From: Oncomelania hupensis
Taxonomy: Eukaryota > Mollusca > Gastropoda > Littorinimorpha > Pomatiopsidae
Assembly: GCA_036898135.1 (NCBI GenBank)
Contig: CM072512.1
Span: forward strand, 24,862,323 to 24,926,322
Reading direction: 5' to 3'
DNA length: 64,000 bases
A program made the translations under genes and the position numbers. The notes below the pieces were generated by a model. The model made no database searches. It saw nothing but the letters and a program-made list of their open reading frames with translations, and was not told the DNA's origin. This document shows positions 36,801 to 49,364 of the stretch, in pieces; within the stretch, counting starts at the first letter, position 1; every line of letters starts with the position of its first letter.

Positions 36801-38525
36801 TTCGACTGTTTTCTATTTTTGAAGTTGTGAATAAAAGACAAAGCTAAAAATGAAACATGTTTTACAGTTTCCTTTGTCAGAGAATACATGCTGGTGAGTG
36901 TGAAAATTATGACTACATACCCCTCCGAGCCTGACCCCCCTCCCCTCACCCTACCCCTTGTTTCCGGTATAAGACCACCTCTATTATAAGACCGTTTTTT
37001 CTCAGATTTTGGACGGTCGTATACCGGAGGTTCCACTGTATTTCTTTATTATGTCTTAATATAGAGAGAGACTATAAGGGTATGCTAGCGTCAAATGACA
37101 TTATTAATATTACTATAGTGTGGACTCTTTAAGGTACTAGCTTCAAAACATTATTACAGCTAAATTTAATGAAAATGCTTCACTTTATTATTTTATGTAG
37201 CCTCTTTAATAAAGGCACTATCCTAGAAGTAGAAACATGCTTCTTTATCATTTGCTTTTGTATGAACATGTCATGCCTGCCTTTTTTGTAATTAAACACA
37301 TGCTCAAAATGCTACTGAACTTTTTCTCTGACTCTACCATATATTTTCTGTCTTCAGTGTGTCCACCATCCTAAAATAGTGAAAGATTGAGAGTAAAATT
37401 GAACATAAAACAGTGTGAAATTTTATGCTCCCATAGCGCCAGATTGCACAATTTTGCTTCATTTAAAATAAAAAAAATTCCGGGGTAGCATGCCTCCGGA
37501 CCCCCCTAGCTGTTTCGGGCGCGCTGAGCATGCCCTCAATGGATCCCTGTTTTCATTTCCAGAAAGTTGGCAGCTATGTATTCAGCATTATGATTTTGCT
37601 TTAATTTGTTGATGACAAAATAGACTGTGATGCGCATATGCTTGCATCTGTATTGGATTCTCAATATTCTGATCTTGTGTGTTGGATGTTGTTTGATTTC
37701 TCTCGTTTTGCATGTATTTTAATTAAGTACAGACAAAAGCGAATTCAAGAATGCTCACTCAATTGGTTATATTTGTGGAAAATAATTGCTTTGTTTATCA
37801 TGGCCTAGGGTCTTGTTCTTGTCTGATTCTTTTTCCTTTCTTTCTCATCTTTTTGTCATGTCACTAAATTTTTCAGTTTTAGAATGTAATTGTTTTATAG
37901 TTTTTAAAATCGATTACAAGTTCTTTCTGTTCTGATAATGATTATGTCCACTTATAAGGCACAGCAATATCCATGCTAGTAGTATGCTCAGGGCACACGA
38001 GGTTGGAATGGGAGAAATTGGGAGCTGGGTAAGAACAGGAGCAGAGGATTTGGTGATCATGAATAAAGAATAATGTTTTTAGTACTTTGTTAAAATGTTT
38101 ACCCAATGTACACCAATTTCAATGTGTCCTGGCATTTGAGTGTTTGCTGTTGTGAAAATGGATTCCATTAATATTGTATAATTTTTTTACTACAGGCCGC
38201 GTAATAAATAATTAATTGGAAGAACTGAAAAAAATAAAGCATTAAGCATTAAGCATAAAACAGATAAAACCGCAACAGCAAAAACAAAATTAATTTTGTA
38301 CACACAGATTTGGGTAAAATTTAGGCCAGTAACGATATATAATGTATTAATTAATACCAGTTTTTTTTTAAAATATTATTGTACCTTACTTTAATATTTT
38401 CTCATTGTTGCTATTTGCTTTCAGGTTTCAAAGGCTCCCCAGAAGCGAAACAAATTGTGAAGGCTGCAAAGGCCAAGGGGAAAGAACCAGAAAAAAATCT
38501 TGGATCATCAAAATTCTATGCATGA
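9551..38525 (+). CDS. MICALL: MICAL-like protein (MICALL1/MICALL2 homologue), whole gene
   Basis: Eleven exons join with consistent phases: 9551-9696, 16103-16151, 16425-16566, 17883-18010, 18288-21698, 22150-22264, 27774-27870, 29174-29247, 33201-33315, 33505-33551, 38425-38525. They total 4425 nt, encoding 1474 residues. Domains: CH at about 2-112; partial LIM at about 170-197; a low-complexity linker at about 200-1290 rich in Ser, Thr, Lys and Pro, with polyproline near the middle; and bMERB (DUF3585) coiled coil at about 1298-1440. Family knowledge: MICAL-like proteins are cytosolic adaptors on endocytic recycling membranes. The bMERB domain binds Rab8/10/13/35-type GTPases and the CH domain contacts the cytoskeleton. 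Unlike MICALs there is no flavin monooxygenase domain. The human paralogues are about 860-900 residues; the excess here is all in exon 5. I see no EHD-binding NPF motif. The LIM domain lacks its second zinc finger. Start chosen at 9551: good Kozak context (A at -3, G at +4) and exact CH-domain beginning. Confidence 0.93.
9744..9802 (+). repeat. (CT)n microsatellite
   Basis: CT dinucleotides lying 48 bp inside intron 1, followed by a short (GTCT)n stretch. Confidence 0.95.
12171..12366 (+). repeat. 98-bp tandem duplication
   Basis: Two nearly identical head-to-tail units beginning 'agataaacaaatgtagcgct', at 12171 and 12269. The high identity points to a recent duplication. Confidence 0.9.
13027..13117 (+). 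mobile_element. Severely 5'-truncated RTE-like insertion (91 bp)
   Basis: Only the last ~90 bp of the RTE-like family is present, from 'cagggaaagatgaagtacg' to a (GATAG)n tail. It is flanked by a perfect 13-bp target duplication ATTGTAAGGTGGA at 13014-13026 and 13118-13130, which proves a single target-primed insertion. Confidence 0.92.
13753..14455 (+). mobile_element. R-family retroelement, copy 2 (full length, with 5' module)
   Basis: 703 bp, flanked by an 11-bp duplication ACCATTTGCAA (13742-13752 and 14456-14466), with an (AATC)n tail. It starts with a ~125-bp module (CCCATTGGGGTCATGAGCAA and onward) followed by the common body from CCCCGTTGGAGTGCCGGGGG. It is almost identical to the copy at 34971-35677. 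I see no conserved reading frame. The short open frame around the '[13 protein letters not shown]' region recurs between copies but is just shared repeat sequence. Confidence 0.93.
15786..16032. mobile_element. Short TIR element carrying interstitial TTAGGG repeats
   Basis: The ends GTAGAAACGCC and GGTGTTTCTAC are imperfect inverted repeats. CTACGTACTTTC near the left has a counterpart AAAGTAACGTATGTAG on the right. The centre (about 15875-15953) is a degenerate array of TTAGGG/GTTAGG units, next to the palindrome TTTTGACGTCAAAA. No coding capacity. No clear target duplication was found, so the MITE call is tentative. Confidence 0.6.
16103..16151 (+). CDS. MICALL: MICAL-like exon 2 (CH domain part 2)
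   Basis: Residues 49-65, reading (I)[16 protein letters not shown]. The acceptor is ctttttttcag and the donor is ttg|gtcagt. Phase 0 at the end. Confidence 0.92.
16425..16566 (+). CDS. MICALL: MICAL-like exon 3 (CH domain part 3)
   Basis: Residues 66-113, with the CH C-terminal signature [20 protein letters not shown] and then [11 protein letters not shown]. The acceptor is tttttgcag and the donor is cacagt|gtaagg. Confidence 0.93.
16777..17374 (+). mobile_element. R-family retroelement, copy 3 (in intron 3)
   Basis: It starts at a degenerate 5' end (CCCCATGGGGATACCGGGGG) and runs to a tail containing AACTAACTAACT. It is more diverged than copies 2 and 5. It lies between exons 3 and 4. Confidence 0.87.
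17375..17540 (+). repeat. Degenerate GATA/GACA microsatellite
   Basis: Mixed GATA, GACA and GATG units directly after R-family copy 3. Confidence 0.85.
17883..18010 (+). CDS. MICALL: MICAL-like exon 4 (linker)
   Basis: Residues 113-155, a Pro/Ala/Lys-rich linker between CH and LIM (for example [20 protein letters not shown]). The acceptor is ttctgttcag and the donor is aag|gtgcgt. It starts in phase 1 and ends in phase 0. Confidence 0.88.
18288..21698 (+). CDS. MICALL: MICAL-like exon 5 (half LIM domain plus giant disordered linker)
   Basis: Residues 156-1292. It begins [20 protein letters not shown]. Zinc ligands C170, C173, H191 and C194 form one complete LIM finger (C-x2-C-x17-H-x2-C). 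The expected second finger is absent: H197 stands where a Cys belongs and no further Cys follows in the exon. The rest is Ser/Thr/Lys/Pro-rich and probably disordered, with a proline-rich stretch ([15 protein letters not shown]), Ser runs and an 11-residue tandem repeat ([10 protein letters not shown] units at about 19931-19993). The donor is aaccaat|gtatgt. At 3411 nt the exon is unusually long for this family. Confidence 0.92.
21699..22149 (+). other. MICAL-like intron 5
   Basis: 451 bp, AT-rich, nothing else recognised. Confidence 0.8.
22150..22264 (+). CDS. MICALL: MICAL-like exon 6 (start of bMERB)
   Basis: Residues 1293-1331. [20 protein letters not shown] starts the first helix of the bMERB three-helix bundle. 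The acceptor is gctttcag and the donor is agtg|gtatgt. Confidence 0.92.
22265..27773 (+). other. MICAL-like intron 6 (5.5 kb)
   Basis: Mostly unique AT-rich sequence. It contains one probable tRNA-derived SINE on the minus strand (about 23165-23385). Open frames such as the minus-strand one at 25327-25713 have no recognisable domain. Confidence 0.75.
23165..23385 (-). mobile_element. Probable tRNA-derived SINE, minus strand
   Basis: Read on the minus strand the 5' end shows a degenerate box A (CAGCTCGGTTGGCAGAGC) and a degenerate box B (TGGTTTGATTCTTGG). Non-tRNA sequence follows, containing TAGTGAGTGGGATTAGGTCA. Diverged and old; limits approximate. Confidence 0.5.
27774..27870 (+). CDS. 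MICALL: MICAL-like exon 7 (bMERB)
   Basis: Residues 1331-1363, including the highly conserved bMERB core [19 protein letters not shown]. The acceptor is gatgacag and the donor is tacat|gtatgt. Confidence 0.94.
27928..28811 (+). mobile_element. Non-autonomous hAT-like element, copy A (intron 7)
   Basis: The ends are CAGGGATCGCATGGTCTTTA at 27928 and ...GTACGAACCCTG ending at 28811. The subterminal regions are rich in 'ggtctttgaaagtttggga' motifs at both ends. The same end sequences and motifs occur at 30656-31546. No clean 8-bp duplication is left, so the age is considerable. Confidence 0.65.
29174..29247 (+). CDS. MICALL: MICAL-like exon 8 (bMERB)
   Basis: Residues 1363-1388, [20 protein letters not shown] then LSKD. 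The acceptor is gttttgcag and the donor is gatg|gtgaga. Confidence 0.93.
29383..30588. mobile_element. TIR element of unknown superfamily (intron 8)
   Basis: Perfect 15-bp terminal inverted repeats, TCTTAGCGTCCTATA at 29383-29397 and its reverse complement at 30574-30588. The left subterminal region holds a direct repeat of GCGCGGTAATGCGCGCC (twice between 29397 and 29451). An acidic start [20 protein letters not shown] at about 29635 could be the remains of a transposase N-terminus. The element is interrupted by another repeat at about 29761-30252. I could not identify a target duplication. Confidence 0.7.
29761..30252. mobile_element. GCCGAAACGACC-repeat element nested in the previous one
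   Basis: The ends CAGGTCGTTTC and GAAACGACCTG are inverted. The interior holds several copies of CGCCGAAACGACC in tandem near the right end and related units near the left. C-rich stretches lie between. No coding capacity. Confidence 0.6.
30656..31546 (+). mobile_element. hAT-like element, copy B, with BED-finger-like transposase relic
   Basis: Ends CAGGGTTCGTACGATCTTTG and ...GGTAAGAACCCTG. Subterminal 'ggtcttggaaagtttgggaa' motifs match copy A at 27928. The interior frame at 30943-31224 reads [19 protein letters not shown] then AFCAVCRK, resembling the N-terminal zinc-finger region of hAT transposases; the paired His residues are not visible. No catalytic domain remains. Confidence 0.65.
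31580..33065 (+). repeat. Dispersed repeat with AAGGTCA motifs, copy B (split by R-family copy 4)
   Basis: Diverged copy of 2960-3735. It is interrupted at 31916-32496 by an R-family retroelement that duplicated its ACTTCAAGGTCA motif. AAGGTCA motifs recur at about 32500, 32665 and 32970. Confidence 0.75.
31916..32496 (+). mobile_element. R-family retroelement, copy 4
   Basis: 581 bp from CCCCGTTGGAGTGCCGGGGG to a (TAATG)n tail. It is flanked by a perfect 12-bp duplication ACTTCAAGGTCA at 31904-31915 and 32497-32508. It lacks the ~125-bp 5' module of copies 2 and 5, so this shorter form is a complete insertion unit. Confidence 0.93.
33201..33315 (+). CDS. MICALL: MICAL-like exon 9 (bMERB, last helix)
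   Basis: Residues 1388-1426, including [19 protein letters not shown], the conserved bMERB C-terminal helix signature. The acceptor is ggttgcag and the donor is ctgag|gtaaga. Confidence 0.94.
33505..33551 (+). CDS. MICALL: MICAL-like exon 10
   Basis: Residues 1426-1442, (R)[15 protein letters not shown](G). The acceptor is gtttcag and the donor is aaag|gtacgg. Confidence 0.9.
34971..35677 (+). mobile_element. R-family retroelement, copy 5 (full length, with 5' module)
   Basis: 707 bp, flanked by a 12-bp duplication ATTTTCAGTCTC (34959-34970 and 35678-35689). It has an (AATC)n tail and the same 5' module as copy 2, from which it differs at only a handful of bases by eye. A recent insertion. 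Confidence 0.93.
36251..37038 (+). mobile_element. pogo/Tigger-like element, internally deleted
   Basis: Inverted ends CAGTGGAACCTCCGGTAT and ATACCGGAGGTTCCACTG with a TA duplication on each side (36249-36250 and 37039-37040). Inside is a CENP-B-type helix-turn-helix frame. The TIR sequence, TA target and HTH agree on the Tc1/mariner-pogo superfamily. Confidence 0.9.
36551..36784 (+). pseudogene. pogo-like transposase N-terminal fragment
   Basis: Begins [20 protein letters not shown] and continues [20 protein letters not shown], the Psq/CENP-B N-terminal helix-turn-helix typical of pogo and Tigger transposases. A frameshift follows near 36745, after which another frame continues [14 protein letters not shown], the start of the second DNA-binding region. 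The DDE catalytic domain is missing. A non-functional relic. Confidence 0.88.
38425..38525 (+). CDS. MICALL: MICAL-like exon 11 (C-terminus and stop)
   Basis: Residues 1442-1474, [20 protein letters not shown] then [12 protein letters not shown] and TGA at 38523-38525. The acceptor is gctttcag. The Lys/Ala-rich end follows the bMERB domain. Confidence 0.88.
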
Positions 38526-39021
38526 AGTATTTAACATCCATGAAAAGATATCCTGAAGTTTTAATTAGTATAGCTCACATTTTAACATTATAGTTGCTAG
38601 TAGGTAGATTATAAATCTGAGAAACCAGCAGATAAATGCTTTATATGGTATTTGTTGTGGTGTTGTTTTTTCAAATGCGTTTTATCTCAGTTTTACGGAA
38701 GTGCAAAATGATGTGTGAACCACGAATAATGAATGTGTAAACAAAAGAAATACAAAAGGATTTTATGTTGTGTATTGGTTTTTGTTTATTACTCAGATTT
38801 TAGTGCAAGGTTTCAGTGAAGTTTATTGTAGGTTTTATTACAGAACTGTATACTAAGCATTTCTGACTTTTAAAAAATATAAATGATTATCATAATGCTT
38901 GTGATGATTGTAAATGCATTTACTAACCCACATATCATCATCGTTGGTTTTTTTTAATCAATTTGCAAAAATGCCTTGAAAATTTACTAATTCTAGTAAT
39001 ATTTTTATGGCTGAGTACTAT

Positions 39022-39066
39022 TAATAATAATCTGTTACTATCCGAGGATAGTAATAAATTATTATT
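39022..39066 (+). other. Imperfect hairpin in the probable 3' UTR
   Basis: About 21-bp arms around TTACTATCC-GA-GGATAGTAA, flanked by AATAATAAT and ATTATTATT, with three mismatches. It could form a stem-loop in the mRNA; function unknown. Confidence 0.6.
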
Positions 39067-39211
39067 AATAATAATAATTTATTATTTACTTTCAAGTAGT
39101 TTAGAAATTTTGAGTACATAAAACATTTTTACATTTTCTTGAAGCGTCAGTTGTCTTGGGTGTGTAGTTTTTTTTTTGTTTTTTTTTTCCTAACAGTAAA
39201 TCTTTAGCAAA

Positions 39212-39217
39212 AATAAA
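39212..39217 (+). terminator. Candidate polyadenylation signal, MICAL-like gene
   Basis: AATAAA about 690 bp downstream of the stop codon. An alternative lies at 39053-39058. Chosen only by position. Confidence 0.3.
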
Positions 39218-40138
39218 AAAGCTTGCTTCAAAGTGCAGCCCTTGTCATGGATTTTTTGTCTGTCTCAGTATTTGTTTAGCATTTGATAAGAGTAATTAAG
39301 AACAAGTCGTGCGGGCAGTGGGAGAAATTTGGTCATCAGGCGCCTGTTGATCTAGTCATTAATATCTTTGTTTTGCATTTACGAATTATTGTATTTTACC
39401 CATTGTGCTTGTTTTACAAGATTCATGAATGTATGCATGATGTTGCTTTTATCTAATACAGTATAATAACTACACAAAATACAGCAACAGCAAGGCATAT
39501 ACAGATACACACAACTTTTGTCAAGTAACGTTAGTATGTTAATACTGATGTTATATCTGTTGTCTCTTCTCCCGTTGCTCCATTCTTATACTTACCAGGT
39601 GCTATATATTATGCCATTGTGAATGTATATTTGAGGACAAAAGAATGTGCAGTGTTGCAAATGTACTAAGAAGGAAACCTTTTTTTTTTGTTGTGCCAGT
39701 AATTTTTGCTAACACTTTCAATGAAATGCTAATCAGTGAGACAGAAAGCTTAAGTATTTTATATCAGTTCACTGTATTTAGCATACAGTAGTAAACTCAG
39801 TCCAGCTTCATTTCTCCATCTGCGTTACTCTCCCATATGCCTTATTATTAGGTATGGGTTCCATGAGCACCTAAAATCACCAAATATTCTTCTCCTGTCT
39901 TCAGATTGAAGATATACCCTAAAATAAATTCTCAAAATTCCGCCTTCTTAATACTCACTCCCCTCTTGAATTCCTTTGCAGCTACTTATTTTGCATCGCT
40001 GCATCTAATGGTGAGGTCTCATTAATTCTTTACTTTAATTCTTGAATTGTTATATTGTCTGTGCTTTGTTTTGCTGCATGGTAAAATGCTGAATGATCTG
40101 ATGTTTGACTTTTTACTACAAAGATACTGCAAACCTTT

Positions 40139-40893
40139 ACCCCAGGGGATGCTGGAGATTTCTGTATAAACAGTGTCTTTACTTTCTGGAAATGTAGGGC
40201 TTTAAATTTCCACCGTCACTTTCTCCTTTTTCATTCCTATTCTATTCTTCAATCTACTATACTATCTTCTTCACTAGACCAGTCAGCTACCCTTTTCCTT
40301 GAAAACTCTTCTAAAACTCCACAATTGTGTATGGGGTCCGTTGGGTCAGCTTGGAAATATTGGACACTTTCTGCCAAATGGTCACTAGGGCTTCCTATGA
40401 TATTATTATTTAGCAATGTAAGCATTTTATATTTATGTGTTTTGTTGATAGTTTATAATTATGTTTATATTCTTTTTTGTTTTTGTAAACGGGGGTTCGA
40501 TTAATTTAGAGTATAGCTTCAGCGTCCCCTGCATGGGATGCCTTTACTGTACAGTGACCAGCTGGTGGAGTGCATTCAGTGTTACCACTGGGGTTGTTTC
40601 AGCGGATCGGGGGTGAATCCTCTTTCAGACAAGTTATGGTCTTGATTTTGTGGTCCTGCTTCGGCTCTTTGCAGTCGGCTGGACCCTGTAAGCAATGAAT
40701 AACTAACTCGGCATCCCCTGCATGGGGTGCCTTTTTTTTTTTGTAAAGTGACCAGCTGGTGGAGTGCCTTCAGTGTTGCCACTAGGGTTGTTTCAGCAGA
40801 TCTTTTATATGGATCAGGAATGAATCCCCTTTCAACCAAGTTGTGGTCCTGACCCTGTAAGCAATGAATAACGAACTAACTTGCGATTCAGTA
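40139..40893 (+). mobile_element. R-family retroelement, copy 6, plus a partial second unit
   Basis: A diverged full-body copy from CCCAGGGGATGCTGG to 'aatgaataactaactc' (about 40705). A second copy of the 3' third follows head to tail (about 40706-40893) and ends in the same 'gcaatgaataacgaactaac' type of tail. The body carries the same conserved blocks as the other copies. Confidence 0.85.
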
Positions 40894-41896
40894 CAGCTGA
40901 TACAATTGATTTACATTGGTGCTTTTATTTCATGTAGAATATGCCTTGTGTATTTGCTTGCATGTCTGAACATGTTTTTGTGATTGCATTTAAATACTTT
41001 TCATTGAATTGTCATTATTCATTGTGATCATTGAATATTGAAGATGTGAATGTGTCAGCTTACAAATTGTGCCTTGAATTTCATTTGACTGTTATGCTTC
41101 TCATGAAACCAGTTCCTTCAAGTTTTAAACAGCAAGTGATTTTTGTTCTTTAGTTACTTGATCATAACATGCTTTGAATATAGACATTTGTAACATTGGC
41201 TATAACGAAAGCATACATTGCTGTTGGGTTTTCCTATGGAACATAACCAGCAGCACTTCTGCTTGCAAATAACTGAGGATTTTGATTGTGCAACAATAAA
41301 ATTTTATGATTTCAGACCAGCATGAAATTTTTGTTTGTTTTAAAAATGTGCTTTGTACATGGAACCAAACTTTAATTTTTATGTTAAAGAACAATTTGTT
41401 TTAAATGAAATGTTTGAAAGTTATTTGTAATGATTTTAAAACATGTCATCCTTCCAAATAAACAGGTTGAAGTTTTATTTAACGTGTCTTTTGTTGATTT
41501 TTGTAATGCATTCCCTCTTAGCTCTAATGTTTTGTGTGTGTGTGTGTGTGTGTTTGTACGTGTTTGTGCTGGGGTGTTTGTGTGCATTGTCCGTGGTTAT
41601 TACTTGTTAGAAAGAAATATGCAAGATCATGCGTGTTCACTGTTTGAATGCCAGCAATGAGGCCCACAAATAAATAATTATGCGAAGATTTCAATTAATT
41701 CATGATGCAAACTGTTTATTTGTATCGCCTTCAGAAATCTGTGTTGATTGACAAACCAGATAATTAAATACACAGGAAACAAAGGCATTTACACAACACT
41801 AAAGTAGAAACTTTATTTACGTACATTTTTAACTTTATCAAGGATTGGATTTGCACTGTGAGGAATGGTAATAAATTATTTGTGTCTATCGTATCC

Positions 41897-42990
41897 AATC
41901 TTATCCCGTAACTCAAAAGTCTTTGGGGCACCACAGATGATCATTTAGCCAGCGTACTCCATCTTTCTCTGTCCTCAGCAACCCTCATGACTTTGCTCAG
42001 CGTCAAGCAAGTCCATTCTAAAATGTTGCCCTCCCACCTCTTTTTCTGTCTCCCTCTTCTTATGCCTCCTTGCACCGTGCCTTGCAGGATGGTCTTTGCA
42101 AGGCCTGATGCTCTGGTGACGTGGCCATGCCATCAGAGTTTCCATTTCTTCACCATGTGAGCATGTCATCGTGTTGTCCAATGTTTTGTGTGATGGTCTG
42201 TTGGACTTCGTCATTGATGATGTGCTGGGTATAGGAAATGCCCAGAAGTCTTCTGTAGCACCCCATATCCATGCTTTGATTTCTTCGTTGTAGGTCTGCT
42301 GTGAGGGTCCATGTTTTGCAAGCGTATAGGAAGATGGAGATAACAATGGAGCGCAGCAGCCTTACCTTATAGTGTAGACTGGTGGTCCAGTCTTTCCAAA
42401 TTGGCTTCAACCTTGTCAGGGCAGCAGTTGTTCGTGTAATCCTGTCGGGACACATTGACACAATGGCTCCTAAATATTTGAAGCTATGCACCATATGTTG
42501 AGGGATTGGCCTTGGACTTTGATGTCCGTGTTGATGCCATCGGTGTTGTTGGTCATCATTTTGGTCTTCTCTGCACCTATTTCCACTGCAAAAGCTCTGG
42601 AGGTGGTGTCAAGCCTCTGTACAAGCTGTTCAAGTTCTTGTTCCTCTCTAGTCAATCCATCAATTTCATCTGCAAAACGGAGGTTGGAGTTTGCTCTACC
42701 CACTGTGCTGACTGTGCCTTCTTGATCTGCAAGGGCGTCTGACAGGATGCGCTCTAGAAAGATGTTGAAGAGTGTTGGACAGAGTAGGCATCCTTGACGA
42801 ACACATTGTTGTTCTGAACCAGTTCCTGATTGGCGCTGTTGTGGAGGACTGCACTGGTAACCTTGTCATACAGGCTTTTGATGACTTCAGTAATGTTAGG
42901 GCTGATGTTGTACACTCATGATTGTCCACATAGCTGCATGCCACACTCGTTCAAATGTTTTCCTGAAATCTACATACACAAAAACTCCAT
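41897..42990 (-). mobile_element. RTE-like LINE copy, 5' truncated and decayed
   Basis: On the minus strand it runs from a motif-A-like YVDFRKTFERVWHAA at about 42960, through NLRFADEIDGLTREEQELEQ and YLGAIVS, to the conserved C-terminal block and a degenerate GATA-rich tail at 41897-41915. Reading frames 41975-42346, 42150-42494 and 42470-42703 are pieces of one ORF broken by frameshifts. Motif C has E instead of the second D (FADE), so it is inactive even locally. Confidence 0.9.
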
Positions 42991-44325
42991 TCTGTATTAC
43001 AGAATTCACCTGGACTGGTAAAAAGAAAATCTAGTAACTCATAGTTTTGGGAAAAGGGGGTAAACGAAGAGGCATAGAAATTCAAGATTTAGTCCCATTA
43101 CTCACCCCTTTTGGGGTGTGGAGGATACAAAAACATAAGCATAACAATCATAATTCATTTGTAAAAAATTTACAATTACATTACTAACATTTCCAACTAT
43201 AGCGTTCAAAACAAAAACATTCTACTAATATTGTTAATATTATTATTGTACACCCTTTCCTAATTTTATAAATGTACTCAATTTTAGTAACACTTGTTGT
43301 CTTTCTCAAAACAAATTATGAATGAATGACAACCTATACAGCACATAAAAACTTCCACAACTGGAGGCATGCTCACATTAATGAAATGCACGAAAAATAT
43401 TTCCTAGAAATATACATTTGTCGAAATTTGATAAAATAAATAAAGTATGTTATTGCTAGTATGTCAAGAAATTATTGTTGTGATTTTGCTTCTCTCAACA
43501 TGTCACACTTCCTCCCAAACATATTTATTTACTGCAAAATACAACAAGTCTTCAAACACAATTATACACTGACTAGCATAGTCATAGTTGGACAAGCAAC
43601 AATGTTAACAGAGAAAAAAAAAAAGAGGATAATGAAGGTAGCGAAGAATCACTGTACAACATAGTAAACTAATAAGAGTTAAAATCATTTTGAAAGGCAA
43701 GATCAAAAGACGAGAACTGAAAATAAGCAAAATAAATAAGGTAGTGTATTTCAGAATAGTCAGTCCAGTGAATATACAATAATTAGTATACAAAACATTT
43801 TGATTATACCACACTGATAATTAAAAACATGAAAATACATGTAAGATCATTCAATGATCTATGAACTTCATCTAAAACATCTTACCCTGGAACTATTCAA
43901 AACAAAATCTAACATGGTACATACGCAAAACAATTGTTTTACAACAAAGAAATTTAAAAAAAAAAATCAACTGAACAAAGTTGTACAAAATCATAGCACG
44001 GAATGTTTTGTAAGAGAGATCTTGCAATAATACAATTAGCCTACACACTTTAACAGGGCAAATGAAAATGAAATGTTTCCTATCATTATCCTTAAAATGA
44101 AGAGCATTCCAAGAGCTTCTTTTTATTGAGCTTTTCGTTGGAAAATAATTATATTTGTTTTAGATATTGCTGAAATTATATGCATTAGAAATCATTAAAA
44201 TCCATCCAATTAATTATAAAGCTAATTAATTTCATTAATTACAGACATACATACAATACACACACATATATTACAAATTAGTTTGGAAAAAAAAAGAAGT
44301 CTGATATGAAACAGAACTGCCTCAT
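42991..44325. other. Intergenic AT-rich stretch, nothing recognised
   Basis: No coding exon, RNA gene or known repeat is recognised between the RTE copy and the EVG1 3' end. Confidence 0.55.
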
Positions 44326-44331
44326 TTTATT
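44326..44331 (-). terminator. Candidate polyadenylation signal, EVG1 homologue
   Basis: TTTATT on the plus strand, i.e. AATAAA on the minus strand, about 320 bp downstream of the EVG1 stop codon. Confidence 0.4.
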
Positions 44332-44649
44332 TTCAAAATTGTACAAAATATACTGTCTTTTGCATTCTAAATACCACTCTCCATAAATCTTTACATTTAT
44401 TAAAAATAAAAATGGACAGAAATTTAATTCTTTTAGATGCTTGGATGCTACCAAATAGTAATATAATTCCACTAATATAACAATGACAACAACAAAAATC
44501 AAAGAAACATGCCATATAGACAATTAAGCATGCATGCTGTCATATTACACAGAAAATCTGTGAAAGCTGTGAGTAGTAGTGAGTCAGAATACTGTTTTGA
44601 AATAAAACGTCAAAGTCTGGAACGACTAAATTCTGTGCTGTTAATGGAC

Positions 44650-49161
<4,512 letters not shown>

Positions 49162-49350
49162 TTTGACGCTTTCCCTGCTGCTATGTACGTCACTTCCGGC
49201 TACCCCATGGTATAGGCGCTCAAAATTATTTGTGATTATTTATAATCTGCGAAAAATTGTTACATCTGAAATCCCACTCCACAAGTCATACGCTGTCTGA
49301 TATTTAGCGAGGTTTGAAAGTATATATGCTGTGCGAACAAATAAACTTAA
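49162..49350 (-). promoter_or_regulatory. Probable promoter of the EVG1 homologue
   Basis: Unique sequence of about 190 bp between the start codon and the RTE insertion. It contains CACTTCCGGC at 49190-49199, an ETS-type motif common in compact or bidirectional promoters. No X-box for RFX factors is evident. The next repeat starts at 49365, so the intact promoter space is short. Confidence 0.35.
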
Positions 49351-49364
49351 ATCCACGACGAATC

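Larger units (their letters stand above)
35857..37578. mobile_element. TIR element with CATAGCTGCCAAC ends
   Basis: Perfect 13-bp inverted ends CATAGCTGCCAAC. They are flanked by TATTCA on both sides (35851-35856 and 37579-37584), a possible 6-bp target duplication. Subterminal 'atcccggaaaatccgggaat' is a small palindrome. No transposase was recognised; superfamily unknown. It was split by the pogo-like insertion at 36251-37038. Confidence 0.75.
33552..38424 (+). other. MICAL-like intron 10 (4.9 kb)
   Basis: Contains R-family copy 5 (34971-35677), a TIR element (35857-37578) and, nested in it, a pogo-like element (36251-37038). The rest is unique AT-rich sequence. Confidence 0.85.
38526..41890 (+). 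other. MICAL-like 3' flank
   Basis: AT-rich probable 3' UTR and intergenic DNA. Candidate AATAAA signals lie at 39053-39058 and 39212-39217; transcripts are needed to choose. An imperfect hairpin lies at 39022-39066. R-family copy 6 and a partial repeat of its 3' half occupy 40139-40893. Confidence 0.6.

Noticed and set aside
49200..49350. Divergent POLR2F (RPB6) gene next to EVG1, as I recall in human
   Set aside because: No RPB6-like coding sequence is visible here or elsewhere in the window; LINE insertions begin at 49365.
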